From Blepharisma stoltei (taxonomy: Eukaryota; Ciliophora; Heterotrichea; Heterotrichida; Blepharismidae): a stretch of 64,000 nucleotides of DNA. How positions within the stretch are numbered: position 1 is the first letter of the stretch; every line of letters starts with the position of its first letter. Positions 1 through 10,877 of this stretch are shown one piece after another. The notes under the pieces were generated by a model. That model did no database searches and was not told where the DNA came from. It worked only from the letters and a program-made list of their open reading frames with translations. A program made the translations under genes and the position numbers. Where the stretch lies: the NCBI GenBank assembly GCA_914767885.1, contig CAJZBQ010000054.1, positions 124,001-188,000 on the forward strand, in the 5' to 3' direction.

Positions 1-172
1 AAAAAATATTTTCTATATAAGCAGCAATTACTGCAATGGAATCTCTACTAATTTTAAACAGCTTGCATTTTTAAAATATAAATTTTTACAAATTAAAATT
101 AAAATTTTTTCTTTAAAATTATTTCGAAAAATTACTTAAAATTAAAAATCTCCGAGCAAAATTTTTTGGTTC
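1..172. repeat. Degenerate family-A MITE fragment at window edge
   Basis: The order of AT-rich blocks (TATATAAG..ATTA, AATGGAATCTC, TTTTAAACA..TTGC, TTTCGAAAAA, then CTCCGAGCAAAATTTTTTGGTTCG) follows the interior and right end of the family-A elements at 6386-6784 and 38306-38682. It is diverged and cut by the window edge. Homology is by eye. Confidence 0.4.
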
Positions 173-246
173 GATCACATAGCAAAGAGGATTTATAAAA
201 AATCCCGAGTGGCTCTCTCTTTATTTTATTAATACAAGCATGAAAC

Positions 247-381
247 ATGGCTGACTTTAATTCTCAAAATCCCTGGAAATCCCAAGCTAACTTTCTCAAT
301 AAAGCTGTGCTGGTCAAAATCGCGCTCAAGGTCTCTTGTAATAAAATATGTCAAAAGAAGATTTGAAGAAAGCTTTCTTAG
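247..381 (+). CDS. Short upstream ORF overlapping the SANT gene start
   Basis: With UGA as Trp, an ATG at 247 opens a 44-codon frame (MADFNSQNPWKSQ...) that overlaps the next gene's start in another frame and stops at 379-381. It could be a short regulatory upstream ORF. It could also be the true first exon of the SANT-domain gene, joined by an intron or IES I could not place; no 15-nt GT..AG candidate links the two frames. No domain is recognisable. Confidence 0.25.
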
Positions 382-2044
382 TCAAACCTAGGCCCAAAAT
401 TAATACATCACTGCAGTCTTATGAGCCTCCTATATCTAGCCCGGCCTCTTTTGAATTTGTATTTAATATAAATGACCCTCATACAATAATCCCTTCTGAT
501 GGCTATAAATGTGTTCAGCAGTATCAAGAATATTACATAGAAAATCTCTCATCTATCAAAGAAAATGCTAAAAGAGTCCGGCTTAAGAGGAAAATTGATG
601 AGATTTCTGCTGAAAAACGACAGGAAAAAGAGACCAAGAAATGAATCAAGAAGATGGAGAAGCTGGAAAGCATCAACAAAAATTGTGTCTGGGTATGGAC
701 AAATGAAGGTCATAAATACGTCACGGAAAGCTTCTTGGAGGAGTCTGATGCAAAGCTATTTATTAGACCTAGGTTTTTGACTGACTCTGAAAGATATAAA
801 AAATCTGGGACGCCACCAAGCAAGTTTGTTACTTATAATTTTCGGTCGGTGAAGGATAAAGTTTTAGATCCACAGGGTGAGACTGTAAGATACCGGTCTG
901 ACCAAGTGTGGAGCCTTCATGAGCTGAAAGTGTTTTTACATGAGTTTTTCCACCACCCAAAGAAATTTGACGAAATTAAGAAGTTTCTCCCTGAAAAAAC
1001 CACAAAGGATGTCATACAGCTTTTTTACCTTATTAAGTATCAATTTAGACTCAAAAAGATGCTAACTATTCCACATCCTTGATCGAAAGACATAAAAAAA
1101 ATAGGAAAATTAGCATCTATTCTTGATCGAACAATTTTTATATAGTCAAAAATGAAATCCGAATTAGAGATTAAGTCGTATAATCGTTATTTCGCAATTC
1201 TAATGTAATTTCTTTCATATTTGCTAATATGGTGCCTGCTCCATTTTTTTATAAGTAGCAGCAATAAAATATTTTTATATAGAAAAAACATCATAAAAAA
1301 TAAAAAATATTTTTATGTAGAATTGCTTTAACTGTGGCGAAAAGATTGAGGGAGTAAGAATTCAGTCAAGAAAACGAAGAGAAGATGTAGTTATCGACCA
1401 TGTAAATCAAGTCATCAAAAAGGTCAAGAAAATGTTCCCAAAACGTGAATGGATTTCCCAAGAAGATTTTTCTCATAAAATTTCTCACTCCCTTCAGTCC
1501 TTGATAGAACACTCAAAGATGAGGCTAAAATAAATTCGCAAAAAATGGCATATAAGCGATTTTAATTCATTATATCAACATTTGCAATATGTGAAAGAGA
1601 TTAATTTTCATAATAGCGATCAAAGGTAGGGAATGTCAGCAAAAAGAAATGAGCCCTGAAAAATACATTGAAAAATTCGGCAAAGATTCATCAAAATTAA
1701 ATCCATCACAACGTGAATTCCAAGACTATTCAAGGTATAAAGAGTACGCATTCGGCGGAGAAACAATGCAAGATGAAGGCCCAATTGCAGGAGAAGAAGC
1801 AGAAAGAAAAGGAGTTGCGCAATGGTCTTATGAAGAAAAATTAAATTTTTTGACTTATTACAGACAATTTGGAAGAAATTGGGAAGAAATTGCAAAAAAG
1901 ATTGAAACAAAAACCGCAAGCCAATGCAGGAATTTCTTCCAAAACTATAAGAAAAAATTAAATTTAGACAGCGTGAGCTCTGAACAAGACGCAGAAGCGA
2001 CCTTAGCTGCAGCCGGAATAGTCAACCGAGCGTCAAAAAATTAG
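348..2044 (+). CDS. NCoR-like two-SANT-domain nuclear protein (interrupted by 2 IESs)
   Basis: ATG 348 follows an in-frame TAA at 342. UGA at 642-644 is read as Trp. The first part carries a SANT domain near residues 187-236 (VWSLHELKVFLHEFFHHPKK, then KTTKDVIQLFYLIKYQ). A middle part (1331-1525) and last part (about 1615-2044) give a second SANT domain (QWSYEEKLNFLTYYRQFGRN...CRNFFQNYKK). Paired SANT domains of this type are typical of NCoR/SMRT corepressors, where they contact and activate class I histone deacetylases and bind histone tails; a chromatin role here is inferred. Between the SANTs is a Lys/Arg-rich stretch. Two inserts are needed to keep frame, about 1067-1330 and 1526-1614. 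Family assignment is good, orthology unproven. The stop is TAG at 2042-2044. Confidence 0.8.
1067..1330. mobile_element. IES derived from a degenerate family-B MITE
   Basis: The frame is restored when the TA at 1067-1068 is joined to the TA at 1329-1330 (reading LTNCGEKIEG). The left end contains CATCCTTGATCGAAAGA and, about 50 bp on, TCTTGATCGAACAATTTT. This is the same doubled end motif as the intact family-B elements at 29795 and 57350. The right half is diverged. Confidence 0.6.
1526..1614. other. Short IES in SANT gene
   Basis: About 88 nt, AT-rich, with a TAA in the upstream frame at 1531. Joining the TA at 1526-1527 to the TA at 1614-1615 keeps phase (KMRLAIKGREC). An alternative right TA at 1611 also keeps frame. 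Confidence 0.5.
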
Positions 2045-2097
2045 CTTAAAATCTTTCTTTTTAAATCACATTATTTCATGAATTAATAAAAAAACTA

Positions 2098-3684
2098 ATG
2101 CGCACAGATTGGGAAAGAAGGACTCCAGCCTATTTTCACAGCGAAAAATATAAAGCTAATACAAATTCCCTTAGTTTTAGTCAAGAAATTCCATGAGAAA
2201 TCGGCGAAGTAATAAGAGGCAAATACAGAATTGGTAGAATCCTAGGTGAGGGAACATTTGGTGTTGTGATGGAAGTTATAGACGAAGAAGACAAATCATC
2301 AAAAGCCGCCAAGGTGGTAAGACCTGACCCAATTTATATAAATGAAGCAAAAATTGAAGCAGAAACTTTACGAAAAATGTGCGAGCTTGACCTTAAAAAT
2401 TCGTCACATATCGTAAAAATTCTGGACGCGTTCTTACATCAAAGGCGCTATTGTATTATATTTGAAAAATTGGGGAAAAGCTTGTACTCAGTTTTAGAAA
2501 AAAATCATTTCAAAGGATTTAGAATTCGAGAAATCAGAGAGTTTAGTAGGCAATTGCTGGAAGCGTTGAACTTTTTACATAGTAATGGATTAACGCATAC
2601 AGATTTAAAGCCGGAAAATATTTTATTAGTAAATGACACATTGAGGTATTCGAGGAAGCATGTAAGATATATATAGAGAGCATATCAAGCAGTAAGCACT
2701 GATATTAAATTAATATAATTTATTAAATTAATGTTTGCGATATGTAAAATTGGTAGATTTTTTTAAAAAAAATAATATAGCATAGGAACGAAAATAGATT
2801 GTCCTGGGTATGATGTGGCCAAGTTTGTTTTCTAGCTCGAGCTGAACGATACAACTCAGGGAGTTGATGAATATGTCAGATATTATGCATTGTCAACTCC
2901 CGTGTTGGTTCATCAATTTGAGTTTGAGGAAACTCAGAGCTTCCCGGCCATTTAATAGCCCGGGCGAGCTATTATCATTCCTGAAATATATTGATAACTT
3001 TATAAGGTAAATTTAATATACCTACTTATAGTGATATATAATTATAAATATCCCATCCTATATTCATATAGTAAATAATGCTTTCATTTATTGTAAACAG
3101 GTATATATAATATCATAGACTTTGGGGGAGCAACTTTTGAAGATGACTTTCATCCAACTATAATTTCTACCTGCCACTATAGAGCTCCTGAAGTTCTTAT
3201 GCAGTCCGAGTGGTCTATGAGTTCAGACATGTGATCATTGGGCTGCATCTTATTTGAGCTTTATACTGGAGAAATGCTATTTCCAACTGAAAATGAAAGA
3301 TTGCACCTCGCGATGATGGAGAAGCTCTTTGGAAGAATTCCTATTAAGATGGTCAAAAACTGTGGAAAAAACTTCAAAAGATATCCTATAAATAATTAAC
3401 TATAAGAAAAACCTGCTTTATATTAAAACAGACTTTAAAATTTTTTTTATCAGATAATTTAATATTAAAAAATATATTTTGATAGCCGAAACCAATTAAT
3501 TTGGCCTGAATCAAGCACTTCAAACGAAGACATCCGACTTGTGGAGGAGACGGTTTTAATTGAGGATATGATTCCTGATAAACACTCAGAGTTCAAAGAT
3601 TTTGTTTTATCTATGCTGAAATACAACTCAGAACTACGGCCAAGTCCTTCCCAGGCCCTGAGGCATTGCTTTATAATTGGATAA
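2098..3684 (+). CDS. LAMMER/CLK-family dual-specificity protein kinase
   Basis: The start ATG 2098 opens a frame with a glycine loop (GEGTFGVVMEV), a catalytic-Lys strand (KAAKVV), the loop HTDLKPENILL typical of CLK kinases, IDFGGA, YRAPEV, SDMWSLGCILFEL and the family signature HLAMMEKLFGRIP. The invariant Trp of SDMWSLG is encoded by UGA. LAMMER kinases phosphorylate SR splicing factors in the nucleus; this is the expected role. The gene contains one 15-nt intron (2662-2676) and two IESs (about 2704-3111 and 3384-3476). After removal the C-lobe runs on to LRPSPSQALRHCF and a TAA at 3682. The N-terminal extension before the domain is short (about 40 residues). Confidence 0.92.
2662..2676 (+). 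other. 15-nt spliceosomal intron
   Basis: GTAAGATATATATAG. Without removal the kinase frame stops at the TAG. With removal it continues RKHRAYQAVSTDIK up to the DFG segment, as in other CLK kinases. Confidence 0.85.
2704..3111. other. IES just before the kinase DFG motif
   Basis: About 408 nt, no coding capacity in frame, removed between a TA at 2703-2704 and a TA at 3111-3112 to give STDIIDFGG. Other TA pairs a few codons away also keep frame and would leave a slightly longer loop. The interior (about 2810-2960) is GC-richer and has partly palindromic segments (GGGAGTTGA / TCAACTCCC). Confidence 0.65.
3384..3476. other. Short IES in kinase C-lobe
   Basis: 93 nt. TA at 3382-3383 joined to TA at 3475-3476 gives KRYFDSRNQLIW, matching the KRYFY..LDW stretch of CLK kinases. 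Confidence 0.7.
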
Positions 3685-3838
3685 CATAAAACATTAAAAT
3701 TAAACATTTATGGGTCAAAAAGCTTCAACTGACTCAGAAATTCAAAAAAAGTATCCCATTTCCCATAAATAACTTAATTTTCTGTAAAAAATAAAAATTC
3801 ATTACAAATAGCCTTATATTTTGCCATCACCTGGCACG

Positions 3839-4303
3839 ATGGGAGCTGGCAGCAAAGCATTTGGGTACGTGATTATCTATACCGACAACAAAATCCACCA
3901 GTTGCAGGTTACCCCATCTCTCAGCGTGAAATCTGCAAAAGCCTTTATTGATCCGAAAAATAAAAAGAATTTAAAACTCGTTTTAGAAAACACAGAACTC
4001 GATAACAGCCAAAAGATAAAAGATCTCAATATTGGGCCCAACACCGTTATTAAAGCAATTTATCATAAAAAGAAAAGCATTAAATATGACAGCACCTGTG
4101 TAAATAGTGAGAACCCCTCGCCTTTTTTAAGCGTTGTAAGTAGTAATACAAATTTCTCGAGGCTTTATGAGATAGACATGAGAAAATATGAAGTCGGGGA
4201 TGCTGGGGTGTTGGTAAATAAAATTAAAGGAACAAATTTGGAGAAAGGAATCAACAAAATGAAAAAAAAATTAAGTTTGAAACATAGGGTTCAATTTTCG
4301 TAA
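3839..4303 (+). CDS. Hypothetical protein with ubiquitin-like N-terminus
   Basis: ATG 3839, TAA 4301. The first 80 residues alternate hydrophobic strands in a pattern like a ubiquitin fold (FGYVIIYTDNKIHQLQV... SVKSAKAFI... LKLVLENTELDNSQKIKDL ... NTVIKAIY). The rest is basic and ends in a Lys-rich tail. There is no C-terminal di-Gly, so it is not a conjugated modifier. No IES or intron. The fold call is a guess from pattern only. Confidence 0.6.
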   Translation: MGAGSKAFGYVIIYTDNKIHQLQVTPSLSVKSAKAFIDPKNKKNLKLVLENTELDNSQKIKDLNIGPNTVIKAIYHKKKSIKYDSTCVNSENPSPFLSVVSSNTNFSRLYEIDMRKYEVGDAGVLVNKIKGTNLEKGINKMKKKLSLKHRVQFS

Positions 4304-4528
4304 AGAATGGGGTAATTAAAGGTTAATTAGTAAAAAGGAACTGTAAATGGTTAATATAAATAGATGACGGTAAATTGGAGTGTTCTTAAAGGTGTTGACG
4401 TAAAATTAGGAATCAGAAGACAATAGAGGTGAAATTTAATGAGAAAATAATAAAAGAATCCATTAATTATTAAATATTTTAAAATCGCTATATTAGAATT
4501 AAATTGATGAATATAAATTTAATTCAAA

Positions 4529-5200
4529 ATGAATATGTTCAATAAAAAGAGCGATATTTATCAAGCACTTTATAGTGACATAAGGCAAAGGATGAATTCT
4601 TATGCAGTATGAAACTTGAAGAAAAATATATTAGGAAGATTTATCCTTATTGCGCTCATGATAACTGCTTGCATTGTGCCATGATATTATGAAAGCGACG
4701 ATTTGCCATATGTTTTTTTGTTTATGCTTTGTGATATAGAATATAATAGCACAAAATGCAAAAATTACTGGACTTTGTATGATGATAACAACTGCGGATC
4801 TTCTAATAGTAGTTATTGTGATAAAATAGAAAAAAATAGACTGGCTGGAGAAGTCTATTTATTTGCTACACTTATAATGATTTTTTTGATACTTTTAAGC
4901 ATTTTTGGAGTTTATTCAACATACTCAAAACGTTTAAGGTGCTGCAAAACGGATTGGGCTAATTTTATATTTCCTATTGCGCAGAGTGGTATTGTGAGTT
5001 TTTGGATATGGAAAAGCACTTATAAAATTTCTTATAATTCTGGCATTGAGCCAGGCACGACTATTGGGATTGCTGTTTTTATCTTTCAAGTGTGTATTGT
5101 TTTCCATTATTTTTTATTCAAATCGGAGCTTTCAGAAGATAAGCACTCTTTATCTGACGAAAGTTTGCCTAATGGAGATCAAGGGTATTCAATTAATTAA
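4529..5200 (+). CDS. Four-transmembrane protein, unknown function
   Basis: ATG 4529. Two in-frame UGA codons are read as Trp before the first long open stretch. Hydrophobic segments: RFILIALMITACIVPW near residue 38, YLFATLIMIFLILLSIFGVY near 110, ANFIFPIAQSGIVSFWIW near 142, and IGIAVFIFQVCIVFHYFLF near 178. The loop between TM1 and TM2 has several Cys (CDIEY, CKNYW, CGSS, CDK), suggesting disulphides on the outer face. The tail is acidic and short. No family recognised and no insertions. Confidence 0.7.
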
Positions 5201-5330
5201 TTTTAATATTTTTACACAGTTTCATAGGAAAACTTGAAATTTTTCCTAAAATTGTCTTTTATAAAATTTTTAATTAAAATAAAAATCGCCAAGTTTCATA
5301 ACAGCTTAGTTATTGAATATATTTTTTAAG

Positions 5331-8300
5331 ATGGACTCAATGAATGAAAAAAATACTTTAAAATCGTTTGGAGAAAACAAAAATATGAATGCTTCAGATA
5401 TTGATATTTCATGAACCAAGCAAAGAGCAGACGAACTTTTAGAAAAAGAATCACAACAACTTTTAGATCGGCATTTGAAATCTTTAGGGCTGTCTATTGA
5501 GCCTAATAAAACTCTAAAACCTATAGGGCTAATTGATTCACAATTTTCAAAAAAAGATTTGGTTTTGAGTGTTAATCGGCTTTATAAACCAAAAAAATAT
5601 TTTAAAGTGCAAACTCAAAGAAATCATTATACGAGAAAAAAATCCAAGAATGGCAAGATTAGGTTGTTCAGTAATGCGCCTAGTATTGAAAATACCCCGA
5701 TGTCAAAACCGAAGAGGACTCAAACTTCAAGAAAATTGCTTAAAATCCCAACTGTTGATGATTTTTGTCCTGAAGATTTTTTGCAAACTGAACAAACTGC
5801 TAGAGCATCAATAAGCACTGACCAAAGCAATTTGCCTACTGACTCACCCTCCTTAGATTTGAACAAAAGTAGGGTCAATTTTTTATTTTTTGGTATTTAA
5901 ACCATTTGAAATTAATACAAAATTTTATTTTTTCAATAGAAAAATTTTACAGGCGAAAATACTAATTTTTATTAAATTAATATTGGCCTAATAAGTGCAT
6001 GTAGGGTATTATTTAAACAGTTTTCACAGTGAATCAATTAATTTTTTAAATTAATTCTTTATACAAATAAATTAAAATTCAAAAATATTGCGTTCAATTT
6101 ATATTTTAATAATTTTTTTATATTTTTAAAAAAATAATAAATTGGAACAGGATTTTTTGTTTCAATTTAAGGGAGGGAGTGAGCCAACATTAAGAACAGT
6201 TAACCGAACCAAAACAAAAAGCTCTATGAAAGAAATTGATGAAAAATCGAGAACAGCAACCGAAATTAAGAGTCCTACAATTATTTCAAACAGACCACAA
6301 TCACTAATGGCTAATTCTATTGATCTTGACACAAAAGATGCATCAGAACTTGGAGATCTTTTTATGATAATGTCTAAATCCTTTAACTCCCCCCCCCCCC
6401 CCCTCCGTGAGCGAACAAAACCCATTAGAAAAATCACCATTTTTTGACCAAAAACCCACCCTCCGTGAGCGAACAAAAATTTTTTTTAATAGAAAAAATT
6501 TTAATGGAAAAAAATTTTGATATATAAGTGATAATTAGTATAATGAAATCTAGAGCTAATTCTGTTTAATTTTAAACAAATTGCGTTTTTAAAACATAAA
6601 TTTTGCAAATTAAATTAATATTTGCTTCCCAATTTTTGCAAATTAGGATTTTTTTAAATTTCGAAAAAAATATTTTTTATAAAAAAATTTATTTATATAT
6701 AAATTTTTTTAAAAAAAAAATTAACCCCCCTCCGTGAGTGAAACAAAATTTTTTTGTTCGCTCACGGAGGGGGGGGGGGGAGTAAGAGAAAGCAAAACCA
6801 TTTAAAAAATACTTATTTTTTAGGTAATATTTTTAAATAAAATTTTCTATAATTAATAATTGTATTAACGAGATTTCTAGCTAAGTTTATTATATTCTAT
6901 CAGCTTGTATTTTTAAACTTAATTTTTTTCTTTAAAATTTAAAAATAAATTATCTTGAGAAAATACCTTGTTTGCTCTCAAAGAGTGGAGCAAAAGAAAA
7001 ATTATTAGTCCAAAAGAAAACGCTCGTGAAAGATCATCACTTAAATCGCTTAACGAAAAAATCATTGAAATGATGATGCAAAATCCAAGCGAGCTTTACA
7101 GAATTTTGTCCCACACAAGTAAAGACCCAAAAAATAAAGAATTAGAACAATGAACAGAAGGGCACGAGTCTCTTTTTAGGTCATTATTGAGAAAAACTCA
7201 TTCATTTAATTCAATTTCAAAAACAAAAATGTTTAAAGAAAAAGCTAATGGCTTGCCAAGCACTGGAACTGCTTTAAACATGGACTGAAGATTTGATAAA
7301 CACTCGCCTTGGGTAAATGATTTAGATTGCCAAGACAATATGTTTTATTACATTAATTATGAAAATTTTAATTATTATTATAAACATTATTTATTTTTCT
7401 TTTAAACGAGGATAAACTATCTGCCAGAAAAAGCATCTCTAACATAAGAACCCAAATTTTGCATGAGCCTACAACCCAGCAAAAAGAAGAAGACCTTATT
7501 TGCGATTTACAAAAAATCACAGGTTGCGATTCTACCGATTTGTATAAATTAAAAAAATTAAACACAAAAATTCAAAATTTAAAAGAATTTGAAGACGCTA
7601 TGAAAGGCTTCGAACAAATTTATTTATGGGAAAAATCGCAAGAGCTGTTTGATACAGCTAAAAATATTCTTGCACAGCATATTTTACAAGAAAATGAAAA
7701 TGAAGTGAAAAATCTTAATAGATCAAGGTATTCTTATTTGTCAGCAAAAGTAGCATTCCAAAGAGCGAATAAAGAATTGAGAGATAAAATGCTTCAAAGA
7801 GCGGAAATACGTAGGCAGGAATTAAGGAAAAAACAGAAAGATATTTTGAGAAATGTGATTATTGCGAAAAATATAGTTCGAAGAATTTATGGACACATAA
7901 TATTTCGTCCGAAAAGAGTTCTAATAAATACTTCACACCCTATTAATACTCCTCTTTTCATTCCTGATATGATAAAGCTTGGGTTTTTACCCACATTTTT
8001 TGAAGCAAAACCAAATATCCTAAACCCTGAAAACACCTTTGTTGTCAAAGATGCTCCGTTCCATTTAGCCAAAAAAAGTTTGGATAATTTATCAAAATGA
8101 AATAAAATAAAAGAAGAAAATATAGATTCTACGAAAAATATTAAAATCCAGCTTGATAAATATAAGGCAGCTATCAAAATCCAAGCCCATATCAGAGGAT
8201 TTTTATTCAGAACGAGAATCCAAAAATTGAAAAAAGTCGTTAATTCAATTAAAAGCAAATTCAGGATGTATAAAGACAAGTATAAATTTATGCAAGAAAT

Positions 8301-8902
8301 TATTTGCTATCAGAAAATAAATGGCACCCAGGATATTGTACATTTAGTAACTCCCCCTTTAAATTGGAACAAAATATAGGTAAAATTCCATTTTTTGGTA
8401 CTTAAATTGGAACAAATTTTCAATAGGAAAATTTTATAGGAAAATGTTAGTTTATAAAATTAGCTTGGATATAATTTAATAGAAAAAGTGGAAATAAAAT
8501 ATTTATTAAACAGTTTTATATTGAATCCATTAATTCTTCATAAAATAACCAAAAAAATTCAAAATATATTTTTATAATTTTTAAATTTTCAATAGCAAAC
8601 AATTTAATATTTTTTTTAAAAAAATAACCCCAGATTTTTTTCCAATTTAAAAGTGGGAAGTAAGAAAATGACGCAGTACACTTGTATATCAGAAGGCATT
8701 GAGGGACTATTTAAAAGCAAACCCAAGCTTGGCTACAGAACATAAAGCACCCGAAAGAATAAGAGGTGGAGGGAGAAAAGCTACTGTTTTGTCGAAATAT
8801 TTAATTCCACATTCAGAGCTTTCAAAAAATTACTCGCATAGAAAAACAATTAATTCAAAAGCCTCAGATAATCTCTCAAGGATGCCATCATATACGTTTT
8901 AA
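5331..8902 (+). CDS. Large coiled-coil IQ-motif protein (interrupted by at least 5 IESs)
   Basis: ATG 5331, TAA about 8900. Pieces are stitched by TA-phase: 5331-5855, 6193-6385, 6785-6811, 6966-7340, 7415-8349, 8663-8902. The protein is Lys/Ser-rich with helical, charged stretches. It contains one clear IQ motif (AAIKIQAHIRGFLFRTRIQK, near 8165-8230), which predicts calmodulin or EF-hand light-chain binding. UGA-Trp codons occur at several sites (e.g. 8098, 8669). The C-terminal piece (VYQKALRDYLKANPSLATEH) follows directly after a family-C MITE. Likely a cytoskeletal or cilia-associated protein, but I recognise no full-length family. Confidence 0.7.
5856..6192. mobile_element. Family-C MITE as IES (copy C1, diverged)
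   Basis: Ends resemble CTCACCCTCCTTAGATTTGAACAAAA and the complement of TTTGTTTCAATTTAAGGGAGGGAGTGAG. Joining the TA at 5854-5855 to the TA at 6191-6192 preserves frame. The MITE termini extend slightly outside that pair, so edges are uncertain by about 20 bp. Confidence 0.6.
6386..6784. mobile_element. Family-A MITE as IES (copy A1)
   Basis: The TIRs start with a C-tract then CCTCCGTGAGCGAACAAAA, and end with TTTTGTTCGCTCACGG then a G-tract. The motif recurs internally about 70 bp from the left end. Frame is restored by joining the TA at 6384-6385 to the TA at 6783-6784 (SFKRKQN). Confidence 0.85.
6812..6965. other. IES in IQ-motif gene
   Basis: 154 nt between TAs at 6810-6811 and 6964-6965, joining KNT to LFALKEWSK. 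Its interior resembles the family-A interior (TTCTAGCTAAGTTTATTATATTC, TTTTTAAACTT), so it may be an old, TIR-less A copy only 26 bp from A1. Confidence 0.55.
7341..7414. other. Short IES in IQ-motif gene
   Basis: 74 nt of almost pure A/T. TA at 7339-7340 joined to TA at 7413-7414 gives CQDNKLSARKS in frame. Confidence 0.7.
8350..8662. mobile_element. Family-C MITE as IES (copy C2)
   Basis: Begins TAACTCCCCCTTTAAATTGG with an internal repeat TACTTAAATTGGAACAAA. Ends TTTTTTCCAATTTAAAAGTG. TA 8348-8349 joined to TA 8661-8662 gives DIVHLVRKWRSTL with UGA as Trp. The phase fit is exact. Confidence 0.85.
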
Positions 8903-9065
8903 TAATTTATATAAGTAATTTTTATTGAATTTTTCAATTAGCGATTATAAATCAAAGCCCATTTAAATCATTTACAAATAAATGTATTTTTCTTAAATTA
9001 TCGATAAAATTACTAAATTTTATTAAATTGATAAAATTTCATAATTTTCTAGTTCACAAAAATAA

Positions 9066-10833
9066 ATGTCAATAAATAATCACGATATTGAAGAAGAGGA
9101 AGAATACAAGCCTCAACTTATAAGATCTGACTCAGGCTATAATCTTTTAAAAAACTGTAATAACCCAGGCTATGAGCATAACTCAAAATATGAAAAACTT
9201 GCAGAATATTCAATTTTATCAATTGGCGATTTAAGCAACGTCCCAGGAAGTTGGCTTTATTTTAGATACACTGAAGAAAGCATAAATTTTATGCGATTTT
9301 TACACATAAGTGGGCTTGGAATTGAATTTTTTGGCCTAATAATTGGAGAAGCTTTAATAGAGGCGAGAGATACTCACCATAGTGTCACTCCTTTTTCGCC
9401 TCAGCATTTTTTTATCCTTGGCGCTTGGGCTTCTATATCTACCTTTGGGGTGTTTTTCTTATATAGCCCAGGAACTGATGTAGATAGGCCTGGGCTGGAA
9501 AATGCTGAACAAATCCCCATTTGGTTCTCCAGCTCAAGTTGGCAAACCAACTTAGGGAGATGAAAAATATGTCAATATGAGGCATTTATTAACTCCCCAA
9601 GTTGGTCTGCCAACTTGAGCTGGAGAACCAACTGGGGATTTGCTTTTTTTTAAAAAAATTAATAGAAAATTTATAGTAAATTTTTTTTTAAAATTGAAAA
9701 AAATCCACATTCGAAAGCAGATATCGTTATTTGCAGATTTTTGAACTTTACCACCTAAGTGTGGAATTTTTTTCCGTGTGTGAAAAGGTGATTTCACGTG
9801 TGGAGCCCTTTTGATTTCACATGTGGAATCCTCTTTTCACACGCGGAAAAAATTCCACACTTAGGTGGTAAAGTTCAAAAATCTGCAAATAACGATATCG
9901 AATTTTTTTTAAATTTATGTTTTAATATGAAAGCTAGAGATTTCATTATAATAATTATTACTTATATATCAAAATAATTTTTCTTAAAATAAACTTATAT
10001 TAAATAAATTTTTGTTCACTCATGGAGGGTGAGCTTTTATCCAAAAATAATCACCATTTTCTCAGCCCAGACCGACTTGCATTGGTTCCTGAGCTATACA
10101 TGCTCTTTACTGTAACCCTTACTTCCCGAGAAATAATTGCTCATCAGCTTGGCTATTTAATTTTTTTAGTTTACATTTTTCACGGTATATATCTTACATT
10201 AAGAAATTTAACCGAAATTCTTTATGTGGACATTATCTGCGTTTTGCTATTATCGGTACTTTCTATCTTGATTTTTATTTTATATAGAAGAATAAAGTAC
10301 CAAGATGATGGGAGATTTATAGTGAATAGGTTTGAATTTTTGGGAGTTCATGTGAGAATTAGTATCCTATTTAGCTGGGTGATGCTATGTGCTACTCATC
10401 GAATATTTGTGTGTCTTTCGTTTGCAGAAACTTCTGATAACTTATTGGGATGGTCAAATGGGTAGTCACGAAACATTTTTTTTAAAAATAAATTTAATAG
10501 TCATTCGAATAAAAAAATAGAGAAAAAAAATTTGCGAGCGCCCTGTCAAATGATAATTGGTCAATTTTGGCAATGTGCTTATTTTTTGCCCTTGGGGTTA
10601 TTGTGCTGACTAAATATAAAGATATATTTTTTGGGATGATGATTTCTTATTCTTTTATTGGAATTTACATCATGCAGACCCATAATAGTATCTGTAAAGA
10701 AGAATTTAATGAAGAATGCAGTGAAAAGGTGGGGGTTTGCGCTATTATTTTATCGTGTATTTTATTTTTTTTTATTTTAGTGACCATTGGTGTTCACTAT
10801 GATTTGGTATGCTATAAAAAATCTGGAGAATAG
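9066..10833 (+). CDS. Polytopic membrane protein, unknown family (2 IESs)
   Basis: ATG 9066. After removing 9483-10039 and about 10440-10555 the frame is continuous to TAG 10831-10833. There is an acidic N-terminal tail of about 70 residues. Several hydrophobic spans follow: FLHISGLGIEFFGLIIGEAL, FFILGAWASISTFGVFFLY, LGYLIFLVYIFHGIYLTL, IICVLLLSVLSILIFILY, then SILFSWVMLCA, LAMCLFFALGVIVL and two more up to residue 375. I do not recognise the family. It lies back to back (3' end) with the PAS membrane protein on the other strand, 45 bp away. Confidence 0.7.
9509..9640. repeat. Foldback with nested short palindromes
   Basis: Arms CCCCATTTGGTTCTCCAGCT...AGCTGGAGAACCAACTGGGG, with inner pairs CAAGTTGGC/GCCAACTTG. 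Lies inside the composite IES. Confidence 0.75.
9720..9900. repeat. Long hairpin with about 85-bp arms
   Basis: Left arm GATATCGTTATTTGCAGATT..CCACCTAAGTGTGGAA, right arm its near-exact complement ending AAATAACGATATC. It also has inner pairs around TTTCCGTGTGTGAAAAGG / CTTTTCACACGCGGAAA. It splits a family-A-like element. Confidence 0.85.
10440..10555. other. IES in membrane-protein gene
   Basis: 116 nt. TA 10438-10439 joined to TA 10554-10555 gives AETSDNWSILAMCLF. The flanks share TGATAA, a six-base direct repeat. Confidence 0.65.
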
Positions 10834-10877
10834 TTTAATTAATTTAGCAACTTTATGCTAAAAGTTTAATATTAAAA

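Larger units (their letters stand above)
9483..10039. mobile_element. Composite IES: family-A relative with hairpin inserts
   Basis: TA 9481-9482 joined to TA 10038-10039 restores GTDVSKNNHHFL. The right third (about 9905-10035) is the complement of the family-A interior (CTAGAGATTTCATTATAATAATTA) and ends TTTTGTTCACTCATGGAGGG. Two foldbacks sit inside: 9509-9640 (arms CCAGTTGGTTCTCCAGCTCA-like) and 9720-9900. Confidence 0.65.

Noticed and set aside
642-644. Frameshift or early stop (UGA) in the first gene
   Set aside because: The same frame continues at once, and UGA occurs at conserved Trp positions in many genes here.
2101-3684. Kinase as a pseudogene because of internal stops
   Set aside because: One 15-nt intron and two TA-bounded deletions restore all kinase motifs in order.
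6162-6476. Minus-strand open frame through the A1 MITE and similar frames in other MITE copies
   Set aside because: They come from the GTTCGCTCACGG/homopolymer TIRs and lie opposite real exons. No conserved protein.
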